Shown here piece by piece: positions 20,235 to 31,186 of a stretch of DNA of 64,000 nucleotides (within the stretch, counting starts at the first letter, position 1; every line of letters starts with the position of its first letter). The stretch is from assembly GCF_000429065.1 (NCBI RefSeq), contig NZ_KE386844.1, positions 186,001-250,000 of the forward strand, in the 5' to 3' direction. The position numbers were made by a program, and so were the translations under genes. The stretch comes from Silanimonas lenta DSM 16282 (lineage in GTDB: Bacteria; Pseudomonadota; Gammaproteobacteria; Xanthomonadales; Xanthomonadaceae). The notes beneath the pieces were generated by a model. The model was not told the origin of the DNA, searched no databases, and saw nothing but the letters and a program-made list of their open reading frames with translations.

Positions 20235-20552
20235 CTACCCGGCGGCCATGGCCTCCGGAGCCCGGCACTCCCAGCCGCAGGGCACCGCGACATCGGGCCG
20301 CGGCGGCACCGGCCGGAAGCCCAGGCGCCGCATCAGGGCCGCCATCGCCGCGTGCCCGGCGGCATGGTGGCAGGTCAGGGCGGCGAGGCCCACCGCCGCG
20401 AAGGCCCAGGGCCGCAGGGCGCCGATCGCGGCACTGGCCGCGCCGCGCCCCTGCCAGGCCGGGAAGAGCAGTACCCCGACCTCGCCCTCGTCGCCGGCCG
20501 CATAGGGCCGGAGCAGGAAGGGCGGGGCCGGCAGGGGCGGCGCATCGGGCAT
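20235..20552 (-). CDS. Shortened GNAT-like protein (possible remnant)
   Basis: The protein has 105 residues. The acetyl-CoA-binding core of GNAT enzymes is recognisable ([19 protein letters not shown]), as is the C-terminal [11 protein letters not shown]. The N-terminus ([15 protein letters not shown]) jumps directly from the first strand to the motif-A strand, omitting roughly 50-60 residues normally present. It is either a minimal GNAT, an internally deleted pseudogene or a repurposed protein. It lies 30 bp upstream of the borosin-type methyltransferase on the same strand and may head that operon. The start at 20552 is chosen because upstream sequence is low-complexity. Confidence 0.55.
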   Translation of the reverse strand: MPDAPPLPAPPFLLRPYAAGDEGEVGVLLFPAWQGRGAASAAIGALRPWAFAAVGLAALTCHHAAGHAAMAALMRRLGFRPVPPRPDVAVPCGWECRAPEAMAAG

Positions 20553-20593
20553 TGGCGTCAGCCTGCCATGCTGAACGGCCGGGCGGGGCCAAC

Positions 20594-20622
20594 TTGTCCA
20601 CAGCCCCGGCGGCTGGCATGAT
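20594..20622 (+). promoter_or_regulatory. Candidate sigma70 promoter for rpmB-rpmG
   Basis: TTGTCC (20594-20599) and CATGAT (20617-20622) are separated by 17 bp; each matches 4 of 6 consensus bases. It would leave a leader of about 150 nt before rpmB, rich in G+C inverted repeats (for example around 20695-20740). The 227-bp divergent region also has to hold the promoter of the minus-strand GNAT/borosin run, which I could not identify. Confidence 0.4.
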
Positions 20623-20779
20623 GCGCGGCTCCCTCGGGCTTCCGCGGCACGTCCGCCGGACCCGCCCGCAGGGCGTTTTCCGTCCAGCCCTGCTTCGCCG
20701 GGGCCCGGCCCGCGGCCGGGGGACGGGCCGAAGCCACCCGGGCAACGGGGGGCACCCACGCAGCACCCAGGAGGGCCAG

Positions 20780-21016
20780 ATGGGCCGCAAGTGTCAGCTG
20801 ACCGGCAAGGGCGTGATGTCGGGCAACAATGTTTCCCACGCCAACAACAAGACCCGCCGCCGTTTCTCGGCGAACATCCATGAGCGCCGTTTCTGGGTGG
20901 CCAGCGAGAACCGCTGGGTGAAGCTGCGCATCTCGACGAACGCGCTGCGCACCATCGACAAGAACGGCATCGACGCCGTGCTCGCCGAGCTGCGTGCCTC
21001 GGGCGTCAAGGTCTAA
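20780..21016 (+). CDS. rpmB: 50S ribosomal protein L28
   Basis: The protein has 78 residues starting [20 protein letters not shown], with [15 protein letters not shown] and the C-terminal [14 protein letters not shown]; this is standard L28 of gammaproteobacteria. AGGAGG lies about 5 bp before the ATG. It is a component of the large ribosomal subunit and forms the usual pair with rpmG, 12 bp downstream. Confidence 0.98.
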   Translation: MGRKCQLTGKGVMSGNNVSHANNKTRRRFSANIHERRFWVASENRWVKLRISTNALRTIDKNGIDAVLAELRASGVKV

Positions 21017-21028
21017 GGGAGAACGCAC

Positions 21029-21193
21029 ATGGCCTCGAAGCGCGACAAGATCCGCCTGGTGTCCTCGGCCGGTACCGGCCACTTCTACACCACGGACAAG
21101 AACAAGAAGACGATGACCGGCAAGTTCGAGATCAAGAAGTACGATCCGACCATCCGCAAGCACGTCATCTACAAGGAAGCGAAGATCAAGTAA
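21029..21193 (+). CDS. rpmG: 50S ribosomal protein L33
   Basis: The protein has 54 residues, with [20 protein letters not shown] and the C-terminal [11 protein letters not shown]. It lacks the CxxC pairs of zinc-binding L33, so it is the zinc-independent form. AAGGGAG precedes the ATG. It follows rpmB by 12 bp and is ended by a clear intrinsic terminator. Confidence 0.98.
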   Translation: MASKRDKIRLVSSAGTGHFYTTDKNKKTMTGKFEIKKYDPTIRKHVIYKEAKIK

Positions 21194-21221
21194 GCCGCGC
21201 GCTGCCTCGATCCGCTCTGCG

Positions 21222-21249
21222 AAAACCCGCCCGCGAGGGCGGGTTTTTT
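21222..21249 (+). terminator. Rho-independent terminator of rpmB-rpmG
   Basis: AAAACCCGCCC, loop GCGA, GGGCGGGTTTTTT gives a perfect G+C stem with a run of six T, 28 bp after the rpmG stop. The A-run on the left would also let it act on the minus strand. Confidence 0.93.
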
Positions 21250-21301
21250 GTTTCCGGCGGCCATCGCACACTGGGGCCCCGCACCGTGCGACCCGCCCAC
21301 C

Positions 21302-23275
<1,974 letters not shown>

Positions 23276-23290
23276 GGTCAAGATCGCGCC

Positions 23291-24262
23291 ATGCCCGCTG
23301 CGCGCTCCCCTCGCGGCCTGATCCTGCTGCTCCTGCTGGCGGCCACCGGCGGCGGCCTGCTGCTGTTCGGCTGGGCGCGGGCGCCGCATCCGCCGGACGT
23401 GCTGCGGATCGGCCTCGGCCCCTGGATCGGCTATGAGCCGCTGGTGCTGGCCCGCGAGACCGGGCAGCTGCCGCCCGGAGTGGAACTGGTGGAACTGGGC
23501 TCGACCACCGAAGTGCTGGAGGCCCTGCGCGAGGGCCGCATCGATGGCGCCGGCCTGACCCTCGACGAGAGCCTGCGGCTCGCCGACAGCGGCACCCCGC
23601 ATGCCATCGTGGCGGTGCTCTCCGACTCGCGCGGCGGCGACGCCCTACTCGGCCGCCCGGGCACCGGCAGCCTCGCCGCCCTCGCCGGCCAGACCGTGCT
23701 GGTGGAGGACACCGCAGTGGGCCAGCTGGTGCTGGCCGCTGCCTTCGAGATCGCCGGCGTGCCGCTCTCCTCGGTGACGGTGCGGCGCGTGCAGTCCTCG
23801 CGCCTGCCGATCGCCTGGGCCCGCGGCGAGGCGGCCGGCGTGGTGGCCTTCGCCCCCATCCTGCAGACCCTCGAGGCGCAGGGCGCCGAGGTGCTGTTCT
23901 CCACCCGCGAGCACCCCGGCCTGGTGCTCGACGTGCTGGTGCTGCGCGAACCGGAGCGGCAGCCGCCAGGCCGGCTGAACGCCCTGATGGCGGCCTGGGA
24001 TGCCGGCGTGGCCGGCCTTGCCCGCGCCGACGAGGCCACGGTGGCCATGCTGGCCCGCGGCATGGCCGTCTCTCCGGAGGAGTACCGGGCAGCACTCGCC
24101 CTGGTGGACCTGCACGACAGCCGCCGCGGCCGGGCCTGGCTGGAAGGGCACCCGGCACCGATCGAGGGGGTCGAGGACCGCATCGTCCGCCATCTCGGCC
24201 CCGGGGCCATCGGTCCTGCCCGCCCCAGGCGGTATCCCGTCGCCGCGGAGCCGCCCCGGTGA
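23291..24262 (+). CDS. NMT1/SsuA-like periplasmic binding protein, signalling-associated
   Basis: The protein has 323 residues. An N-terminal hydrophobic segment (about 9-27) probably exports and anchors it. The fold is that of nitrate/sulfonate/taurine-type binding proteins: LRIGLGPWIGYEPLVLARE, ALREGRIDGAGLTLDE and VLVEDTAVGQLVLAAAFE. No ABC permease or ATPase gene adjoins it. Instead its stop overlaps the GTG of a membrane GGDEF/EAL protein by 4 bp. It most likely acts as the sensor subunit that presents a small ligand to that protein; the ligand is unknown. Confidence 0.82.
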   Translation: MPAARSPRGLILLLLLAATGGGLLLFGWARAPHPPDVLRIGLGPWIGYEPLVLARETGQLPPGVELVELGSTTEVLEALREGRIDGAGLTLDESLRLADSGTPHAIVAVLSDSRGGDALLGRPGTGSLAALAGQTVLVEDTAVGQLVLAAAFEIAGVPLSSVTVRRVQSSRLPIAWARGEAAGVVAFAPILQTLEAQGAEVLFSTREHPGLVLDVLVLREPERQPPGRLNALMAAWDAGVAGLARADEATVAMLARGMAVSPEEYRAALALVDLHDSRRGRAWLEGHPAPIEGVEDRIVRHLGPGAIGPARPRRYPVAAEPPR

Positions 24263-27200
24263 TCCGCTGGTTCGCCCGCTGGCCGGCGCAGACGGTGCTG
24301 ACCCTGGCCCTGGCCCTGCTGGCCCTGCTCACCGGCGCGGCGGCGCTCTGGGCGCACCGCGAATCGGCCCGGCGCGATGCCGTGGACGACACCCGCACCC
24401 TGCTCGCGGAGCTGGCCCAGATGCAGGCCGCCCGGCTCAGCGCTCTTGCCGGTCTGGACGAGGGCGTGGGCCTGCAGCGCCTGATCACCACGCTCGCCCT
24501 GCATCCAGCCGTGGAGGAGGCCTGGTGGGTGGATGCCGAGGGCCGGGTGCGCGGCAGCCTGTGGCGGCAGGACCTCGGCCAGCCGCTGGCGGCGGCACTC
24601 GCCCGCGCCGGGCTCGATCCTGCCGTGCTGGAGCGCCCGCCCGAGGCCCTGCCCCCCCGGCAGCTCGCTCCGCTGCCGGCGAGCCGCCCGCTGGACCTGC
24701 GCCCGGAACTGGGCGGACGCGGGCAGCTGCTGATCCTCGGCACGGCCCGCGGCGCCTTCACCGAGCGCCTGCACGATGCCTACCAGAACTTCGGCCTGGA
24801 ACTGGTGCGCATCGGCCTGATCGCCGCGGGCCTGTGGTGGCTGCTCGGCGAACTGTGGGTGCGCCGCGGCCAGGCCCTGCGCGACTACGCCCGCCAGCTC
24901 AGGCTGCGCGAACTGCCGCCGCCTGCCGAACTCGCGGGCGGCGACGAGCTCGCCGCCGTGGCGCAGGTGCTGGGCGAGGTGGGCCATGCCTGGCACCGCG
25001 ATGCCCGCCTGCTGCGGGCGCTGGGCGAATGCAGCCGGCTCGCCCTGCACCACCCGGAGGCCGATGCCCTGCTGCCCGCGGTCTGCGCCGTGCTGGTGGA
25101 GGAAGGCGGCTTCGCCGCGGCCGCGGCCTGGCGGCTGGAGGCCGGAGGGCGGCGCCTGCAGCGCCTCTGCCTGAAGGGCGAGGCCGCGCGCCTGCCCGGG
25201 CCGGAAGCGCTCGACCTCGACACCCCGGCAGACGCCACCCACCCGCTCGCCCTCGCCCTGCGCGAACGCCGGGCGGTGGCTGCCACGCTCGAAGGGCAGG
25301 ACCTCGCCCTGCTGCCCATCGTTGGCCCGGAGCAGGGCTTCGGCCTGCTGGCGCTGGCCCCGCCGGTGGGGCGCCCGCTCCCGCCCGCCACCCTCGATGC
25401 CCTGGGCACGGTGGCCGCCGACCTCAGCCTCAGCCTCGGCCACCAGGAGAGCCTGCGCCGCGCCCACGAGGCCGACCGCCGGCTGGCGGCCGCCCTCACC
25501 GCCGCCCATCTCGCTGCCTGGGAGCAGGACCTCGCCGAGGGCCGCCTGCAGGCCAGCGAGCGCTGGTTCGCCATGCTCGGGCGCCCGCCGCAGCCGGCGG
25601 TGGCACGGACGGAATGGCAGTCCTGGGTGCACCACGAGGATCTCGCCCGGCTGCTCGAGGCCGAGGCCTGCATCACCCGTGGCGAACGCACACATTGCGA
25701 GGTCGATCTCCGGCTGCGCCATGCCGAAGGCCACTGGGTCTGGGTGCACCTGATCGGCAACGCTCTTGCGCGCGATGCCACGGGCCGGGCCCTGCGCATA
25801 GGCGGTGTGGTCATGGACATCAGTGCCCGGCGCGAAACCGAAGCCGCGCAGCGCCTAGCCAAGGCGATCGTCGACAACACCCGCGAGGGTATCCTGGTCT
25901 GCGATGCCGACGGCCGTATCCTCTCGGTGAACCCGGCTTTCGAACGGCTCACCGGCTATGCCGCCAGCGAGGTGCTGGGCCGCAAACCCTCGGTGCTGTC
26001 CTCCGGCCTGCACGACGAGGCCTTCTACGCCGCGATGTGGGACGCGCTGCTCCGCCACGGCCGCTGGGAGGGCGAGATCTGGAACCGCCGCCGCAACGGC
26101 GAGCTCTACCCGGAGCACCTCTCGATCATCCGCGTCCCCGAGGGCGAGCCTTCCGGCGCCTGCTACGTCGGCCAGTTCACCGACATGAGCGAGCGCCAGG
26201 CCATCCTGAAACGCCTCGACCTGCTGAGCCGCACCGACCCGCTCACCGGCCTGCCCAACCGCCGCAGCTTCCTCGGCGAGGTGGAGGCGGCGCTGGCCCG
26301 CGACCCGGTGCTGGCCCTGCTCTGCCTCAATCTCGACGGCTTCCGCCAGGTGAACCAGAGCCTCGGCATGCAGGCCGGCGACGAGGTGCTGCGCACCGTG
26401 GCCGGGCGGCTGCGCGAGGTGCTGGGCGAAGCGGCCCTGCTCGCCCGGCTGGAAGGCGACCTGTTCGCCGCCGCCCTGCCCGGCCTGGATGCCGGCGAGG
26501 CGCAGGCGCGAGCCGCCGCCATCCATGCCGCCTTCCGCCACCCGCTCACGGTGCATGACACGCCGGTGGCCATCGGCCTCAGCATCGGCCTTGCCTTGGC
26601 ACCTCAGCATGGCAGCGACCCGGAGATGCTGCTGGTGGCCGCCACCTCGGCGATCCAGATCGCCCGCGAGGGCGGCCGCAACAGCCTCGGCGTCTATACC
26701 CCGGGCCGCGGCCGGGCCAGCCGCGAGCGGCTCACCCTCGAATCGGAACTGCGGCTGGCGCTGGAGAACGGAGAGCTGTTCCTGCGCTTCCAGCCCCAGG
26801 TCTCGCTGGAAGACGGCCATCTGGTGGGCATCGAGGCCCTGGTGCGCTGGCAGCACCCGCTGCGCGGCGAGCTCTCGCCCGGCCTGTTCATCGGACTTGC
26901 CGAGGACACCGGCCTCATCGTGCCGCTCGGCGACTTCGTGCTGCGCGAGGCCTGCGCCGCCAACATGCGCCTGCAGGCCGCCGGCCTGCCGCCGGTGCCG
27001 GTCTCGGTGAATGTCTCGGCCCTGCAGTTCCGCCGCGACCGCTTCCTCTCCGACGTGATGGCCGCCCTGCGCGAGAGCGGCCTCCCTGCCAGCCTGCTGG
27101 AGCTGGAGCTGACAGAATCACTGCTGATGCGCGACACCGAGGACGCGCTCGCCCGCCTGCGCCTGGTGCGTGAACGCGGCATCCGCCTCGCCATCGACGA

Positions 27201-27522
27201 CTTCGGCACCGGCTTCTCCTCGCTCTCCTACCTCTCGCGCATGGCCATCGACCGGCTGAAGATCGACCAGGCCTTCGTGCGCGACATGCGCCGCTCCGCG
27301 GGCGCCGAGGGCATCGTCAAGACCATCATCGCGCTCGCCCACCACCTCGGCCTCACGGTGGTGGCCGAGGGCGTGGAGCACCCCGAGGACGCCCGCCACC
27401 TGCGCGCCCTCGGCTGCGACGATGCCCAGGGCTACCTCTACGGCCAGCCGATGGACGAGGCAGCCCTGCTCGCCTTCGCCCGCCACCTGCCCGCCATGCC
27501 GCGCGCCCTGCAGCCCTCCTGA
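24259..27522 (+). CDS. Membrane c-di-GMP phosphodiesterase, degenerate GGDEF plus EAL
   Basis: The protein has 1087 residues from a GTG start overlapping the binding-protein stop (GTGA). Order: TM1 (about 10-31), periplasmic region, TM2 (about 180-197), GAF-like (about 255-400), PAS (about 410-525), PAS (about 530-650), GGDEF (about 655-815), EAL (about 830-1085). The GGDEF signature is EGDLF at 732-736, so cyclase activity is unlikely. The EAL site looks complete: E859 in IEALVRW, VNVSALQF, ELTESLLM, DDFGTGFS, LKIDQAF and AEGVE. The periplasmic loop probably contacts the neighbouring binding protein, making a ligand-controlled phosphodiesterase. Confidence 0.9.
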   Translation: MIRWFARWPAQTVLTLALALLALLTGAAALWAHRESARRDAVDDTRTLLAELAQMQAARLSALAGLDEGVGLQRLITTLALHPAVEEAWWVDAEGRVRGSLWRQDLGQPLAAALARAGLDPAVLERPPEALPPRQLAPLPASRPLDLRPELGGRGQLLILGTARGAFTERLHDAYQNFGLELVRIGLIAAGLWWLLGELWVRRGQALRDYARQLRLRELPPPAELAGGDELAAVAQVLGEVGHAWHRDARLLRALGECSRLALHHPEADALLPAVCAVLVEEGGFAAAAAWRLEAGGRRLQRLCLKGEAARLPGPEALDLDTPADATHPLALALRERRAVAATLEGQDLALLPIVGPEQGFGLLALAPPVGRPLPPATLDALGTVAADLSLSLGHQESLRRAHEADRRLAAALTAAHLAAWEQDLAEGRLQASERWFAMLGRPPQPAVARTEWQSWVHHEDLARLLEAEACITRGERTHCEVDLRLRHAEGHWVWVHLIGNALARDATGRALRIGGVVMDISARRETEAAQRLAKAIVDNTREGILVCDADGRILSVNPAFERLTGYAASEVLGRKPSVLSSGLHDEAFYAAMWDALLRHGRWEGEIWNRRRNGELYPEHLSIIRVPEGEPSGACYVGQFTDMSERQAILKRLDLLSRTDPLTGLPNRRSFLGEVEAALARDPVLALLCLNLDGFRQVNQSLGMQAGDEVLRTVAGRLREVLGEAALLARLEGDLFAAALPGLDAGEAQARAAAIHAAFRHPLTVHDTPVAIGLSIGLALAPQHGSDPEMLLVAATSAIQIAREGGRNSLGVYTPGRGRASRERLTLESELRLALENGELFLRFQPQVSLEDGHLVGIEALVRWQHPLRGELSPGLFIGLAEDTGLIVPLGDFVLREACAANMRLQAAGLPPVPVSVNVSALQFRRDRFLSDVMAALRESGLPASLLELELTESLLMRDTEDALARLRLVRERGIRLAIDDFGTGFSSLSYLSRMAIDRLKIDQAFVRDMRRSAGAEGIVKTIIALAHHLGLTVVAEGVEHPEDARHLRALGCDDAQGYLYGQPMDEAALLAFARHLPAMPRALQPS

Positions 27523-27585
27523 GCCGGCACGCCGCCGCCGGCACCGCGGCGTACACTGCATGGGTTCTCCTGCCGAGGGCGCCCG

Positions 27586-29010
27586 ATGGACAGCCGCGAA
27601 CCCGCCACGCCCACGCCCGACACGCTCGCCGCCACCCTCGCCCGCCTGCGCGCGGCTTGGAACCGCCAGCGCCCGGACTACCCCCAGCGCATGGCCGACC
27701 TCGAGCGCCTGGACAAAGCCATCCGCCGGCGGCGCGAGGCGATCGTGGCCGCCATCGATGCCGACTTCGGCCGCCGCGCGGCGGTGGAGACCCTGGCCGC
27801 CGACGTGATGGTGACGCTGGAGGAGATCAAGCACGTCCGCCGCCACCTGAAGCGCTGGATGCGCCCGCGCCGCGCCGCAGTCAATCCGCTGTTCCTGCCG
27901 GCACGCGGCGAGATCCGCTACCAGCCGCTCGGCGTGGTGGGCATCGTCGCGCCCTGGAACTACCCCTTCCAGCTCGCCCTGATCCCGCTGGTGGACGCGA
28001 TCGCCGCCGGCAACCACGTCATGGTGAAACCGAGCGAGTTCACCCCGCGCACCAGCGCCCTCATCCGCGAGCTCTGCGCCGAGGTGTTCCCGGACGAGCG
28101 GGTGGCCGTGGTCGAGGGCGATGCCGGCGTGGGCGCGGCCTTCACCGCCCTGCCCTTCGACCATTTGCTGTTCACCGGCTCCACTGCCGTGGGCCGCAAG
28201 GTGATGGCCGCCGCCGCCCCGAACCTCACCCCGGTCACGCTGGAGCTCGGCGGCAAGTCGCCGGCCCTCGTCGCCCCCGGCTTCGACATCGTGCGCGCCG
28301 CCGAACGCATCGCCACCGGCAAGCTGTTCAATGCCGGCCAGACCTGCGTGGCGCCGGACTACGTGCTGGTGCCGGCCGGGCTGCGCGATGCCTTCGTCGA
28401 TGCCTTCTTCGCCGCGGTGGCGAAGCGCCACCCCAGCCTCGCCGGCAGCCCCGACCTCACCTGCATCATCAATCCACGCCAGGCCGGCCGCCTGCGCGAG
28501 TGGATCGAGGATGCGCGGGCGCGCGGCGTGGCCATCCGCCAGCACGCCCCGGACGAGGGCAGCGCCGCGCCCGGCGAGCTGGTGCCGCCCACCGTGCTGC
28601 TCGACCCCCCGGACGAGGCACGGGTGATGCAGGAGGAGATCTTCGGCCCGCTGCTGCCGGTGAAGGGCTATACCCGCCACGACGAGGCCCTTGCCTACAT
28701 CCTCGGCCGCGAGCGGCCGCTCGCCTTCTACCCCTTCGACGAGGACCGCAGGCGTCTTGCGCGCACCCTCGAGACGGTGGTGGCCGGCAGCGTCTGCGTG
28801 AACGACACCCTGATCCAGTTCGGCCAGCACGAACTGCCGATCGGCGGCGTCGGCGCCTCCGGCATGGGGCACTACCACGGCCATGCCGGCTTCCTCACCT
28901 TCAGCAAGGCCATGCCGGTGCTGTACCAGGCACGCTGGAACGGCATGGGCCTGTTCGATCCGCCCTACTCCGGCCTGATCAGGCGGCTGCTGGACTTCCT
29001 CACGCGCTGA
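27586..29010 (+). CDS. calB: Coniferyl-aldehyde-dehydrogenase-type ALDH
   Basis: The protein has 474 residues and lacks the long N-terminus of common ALDHs, as in the CalB/class 3 group. IVAPWNYPFQL binds cofactor. E220 in LELGGKSP is the general base and C254 in NAGQTCVAPDYVLV the nucleophile. It oxidises an aldehyde to the acid with NAD(P)+. Lignin-derived coniferyl aldehyde is the name-giving substrate, but medium and long-chain aldehydes are equally plausible here. No aromatic catabolism genes adjoin. The next gene, prlC, follows 47 bp downstream. Confidence 0.85.
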   Translation: MDSREPATPTPDTLAATLARLRAAWNRQRPDYPQRMADLERLDKAIRRRREAIVAAIDADFGRRAAVETLAADVMVTLEEIKHVRRHLKRWMRPRRAAVNPLFLPARGEIRYQPLGVVGIVAPWNYPFQLALIPLVDAIAAGNHVMVKPSEFTPRTSALIRELCAEVFPDERVAVVEGDAGVGAAFTALPFDHLLFTGSTAVGRKVMAAAAPNLTPVTLELGGKSPALVAPGFDIVRAAERIATGKLFNAGQTCVAPDYVLVPAGLRDAFVDAFFAAVAKRHPSLAGSPDLTCIINPRQAGRLREWIEDARARGVAIRQHAPDEGSAAPGELVPPTVLLDPPDEARVMQEEIFGPLLPVKGYTRHDEALAYILGRERPLAFYPFDEDRRRLARTLETVVAGSVCVNDTLIQFGQHELPIGGVGASGMGHYHGHAGFLTFSKAMPVLYQARWNGMGLFDPPYSGLIRRLLDFLTR

Positions 29011-29057
29011 GGCGCCCTGCGCTTGTCGCGCGGGGCGGCCATCCCCATCCTGTGGTG

Positions 29058-31112
29058 ATGGACACCACGCGCAATCCCCTGCTTTCCCCCGGCCCCCTGC
29101 CGGACTTCCCCGCCATCCGCCCGGAGCACGTACTGCCGGCCGTGGAGGCCGTGCTGGCCGAGTACCGCGAGGCGGTCGAGCGCCTCGTGGCCGACCCCGC
29201 GGCCCGCGACTTCGATTCGCTCGCCGCGCCGCTGGAAGCCCTCGACGAGAAACTCTCGCGCGTCTGGTCGCCGGTCTCGCACCTGCACGGCGTGATGGAT
29301 TCGCCCGAGCTGCGCGCGGTGTATGCCGAGGCCGACGAGCGCATCACCGGCTTTACCACCGAACTCGGTCAGCACCGCGGTCTTTATGAGGCGATGAAGG
29401 CGGTGCGCGAAGGCGCGGGCTTTGCCGCGCTCGACCGCGCCCAGCGCACCCTCGTCGAGGACAGCCTGCGCGGCTTCCGCCTCTCCGGCGTGGCCCTGGA
29501 AGAACCGGCGCGCAGCCGCTTCCGCGAGATCCAGACCGAACTTTCACGCCTCGACACCGCCTTCGAGGAGGCCGTGCTGGATGCCACCGAGGCCTGGTCG
29601 CTGCCGGTGGAGGGGGCGCAGCTCGCCGGCCTGCCGCCTTCGGCCCGCGAGCTGCTGGCCGGGCAGGCGCGGGCGAAGGGGCGGGAGGGCTTCCTCGCCA
29701 CGCTGAAAGGCCCGGTGGTGCAGGCCATCCTCACCCATGCCGACGATCGCGCCCTGCGCGAGGCGGTGTACACCGCCTACCACACCCGCGCCTCCGACCA
29801 GGGCCCGCATGCCGGGCGCTTCGACAATGGCGAACGCATCGCCCGCATCCTCGCCCTGCGCCACGAGGCGGCACGGCTGCTGGGCTTTCCCAGCGCCGCG
29901 CACGAATCGCTGGAGGACAAGATGGCCGGCACGCCGGAGCGCGTGCTCGGCTTCCTGCGCGAGCTGGCGGCCCGGGCGAAGCCGCTGGCCGAGCGCGAAC
30001 TGGCCGAGCTGCGCGCCTTCGCCGCCGAGGCGCTCGGCCTTGCCACGCTCGAGCCCTGGGACATCGCCTGGGCCAGCGAGAAGCTGCGGGTGCAGCGCTT
30101 CGCCTTCGAGGAAGAACAGCTGAAGCCCTGGTTCGCCCTGCCGAAGGTGCTGGACGGCCTGCTGGAACTGGCCGGCGAACTCTTCGGTGTCGCGTTCCGC
30201 GAGCGCCGCGACGTGCCCGTCTGGCACCCCGACGTGCAGTACTTCGAGGTGCTGGACCCCGACGGCACGCTGCGTGCCGGCGTCTATTTCGACCACTATG
30301 CCCGCGAGGGCAAGCGCGGCGGGGCCTGGATGGACGTCTGCCGCTCGCGCTTCGCCGCGACGGGCCAGATCCCGGTGGCCTATCTCACCTGCAATGCCGC
30401 GCCGCCGGCCGAGGGCCGGCCCAGCCTGCTCACCCACGACGACGTGGTCACGCTGTTCCACGAGTTCGGCCACGGCCTGCACCACCTGCTCACCGAGATC
30501 GGCTGGCCGGCGGTCTCCGGCATCCACGGCGTGGAATGGGATGCCGTGGAGCTGCCCAGCCAGTTCATGGAGAACTTCGCCTGGAAGCGCGAGGCGCTGG
30601 ACCGCTTCGCCCGCCACTGGCAGACCGGCGAACCGCTGCCCGAGGCGCTGTTCGCGAAGCTGAGCGCCGCCCGGCATTTCCATGCCGGCCTGTTCCTGGT
30701 GCGGCAGCTGGAATACGCGCTGTTCGATTTCCGCCTGCACCTCGAGTACGACCCGGCCCGCGGGCCGCGCACCCTGGAGCTGCTGGAGGAGGTGCGGCGC
30801 GAGGTGGCGGTGGTGCGGCCGCCGGCCTGGCAGCGCTTCCCGCATGCCTTCACCCACATCTTCGCCGGTGGCTATGCCGCGGGCTACTACAGCTATCTTT
30901 GGGCCGAGGTGCTGAGCGCCGATGCCTTTGCCGCCTTCGAGGAGGCGGAGAAGACCCGCGGCCGCCTGATCGACGCCGAGACCGGGGCGCGGCTGCGCCG
31001 CGAGGTGCTGGCGGTGGGCGGCTCGCGCCCGGCGCTGGAGAGCTTCGTCGCCTTCCGCGGCCGCGAGCCGGACCCCGGCGCCCTGCTGCGCAGCTACGGC
31101 CTCGCGGCCTGA
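29058..31112 (+). CDS. prlC: Oligopeptidase A (M3 family metallopeptidase)
   Basis: The protein has 684 residues, close to E. coli OpdA. The zinc motif HEFGHGLHHLL (H468, E469, H472) is intact, and the family segment GIHGVEWDAVELPSQFMENF, which carries an M3 glutamate region, follows. It degrades short peptides, including cleaved signal peptides, in the cytoplasm. The ATG at 29058 matches the family N-terminus (NPLLSPGPLPDFPAIRPEHV); the frame upstream is antisense or shadow sequence of the ALDH gene. Confidence 0.95.
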   Translation: MDTTRNPLLSPGPLPDFPAIRPEHVLPAVEAVLAEYREAVERLVADPAARDFDSLAAPLEALDEKLSRVWSPVSHLHGVMDSPELRAVYAEADERITGFTTELGQHRGLYEAMKAVREGAGFAALDRAQRTLVEDSLRGFRLSGVALEEPARSRFREIQTELSRLDTAFEEAVLDATEAWSLPVEGAQLAGLPPSARELLAGQARAKGREGFLATLKGPVVQAILTHADDRALREAVYTAYHTRASDQGPHAGRFDNGERIARILALRHEAARLLGFPSAAHESLEDKMAGTPERVLGFLRELAARAKPLAERELAELRAFAAEALGLATLEPWDIAWASEKLRVQRFAFEEEQLKPWFALPKVLDGLLELAGELFGVAFRERRDVPVWHPDVQYFEVLDPDGTLRAGVYFDHYAREGKRGGAWMDVCRSRFAATGQIPVAYLTCNAAPPAEGRPSLLTHDDVVTLFHEFGHGLHHLLTEIGWPAVSGIHGVEWDAVELPSQFMENFAWKREALDRFARHWQTGEPLPEALFAKLSAARHFHAGLFLVRQLEYALFDFRLHLEYDPARGPRTLELLEEVRREVAVVRPPAWQRFPHAFTHIFAGGYAAGYYSYLWAEVLSADAFAAFEEAEKTRGRLIDAETGARLRREVLAVGGSRPALESFVAFRGREPDPGALLRSYGLAA

Positions 31113-31186
31113 GGCGGGCGCACTTTCAGACCCGATTCACCCAGACGGGCTTGGAATGCTCCGAAGCCTCCCACGAGCCCGCCGCC

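Noticed and set aside
24259-27522. Treating this protein as an active diguanylate cyclase
   Set aside because: The GGDEF signature is EGDLF (732-736); only the EAL domain keeps its catalytic residues.
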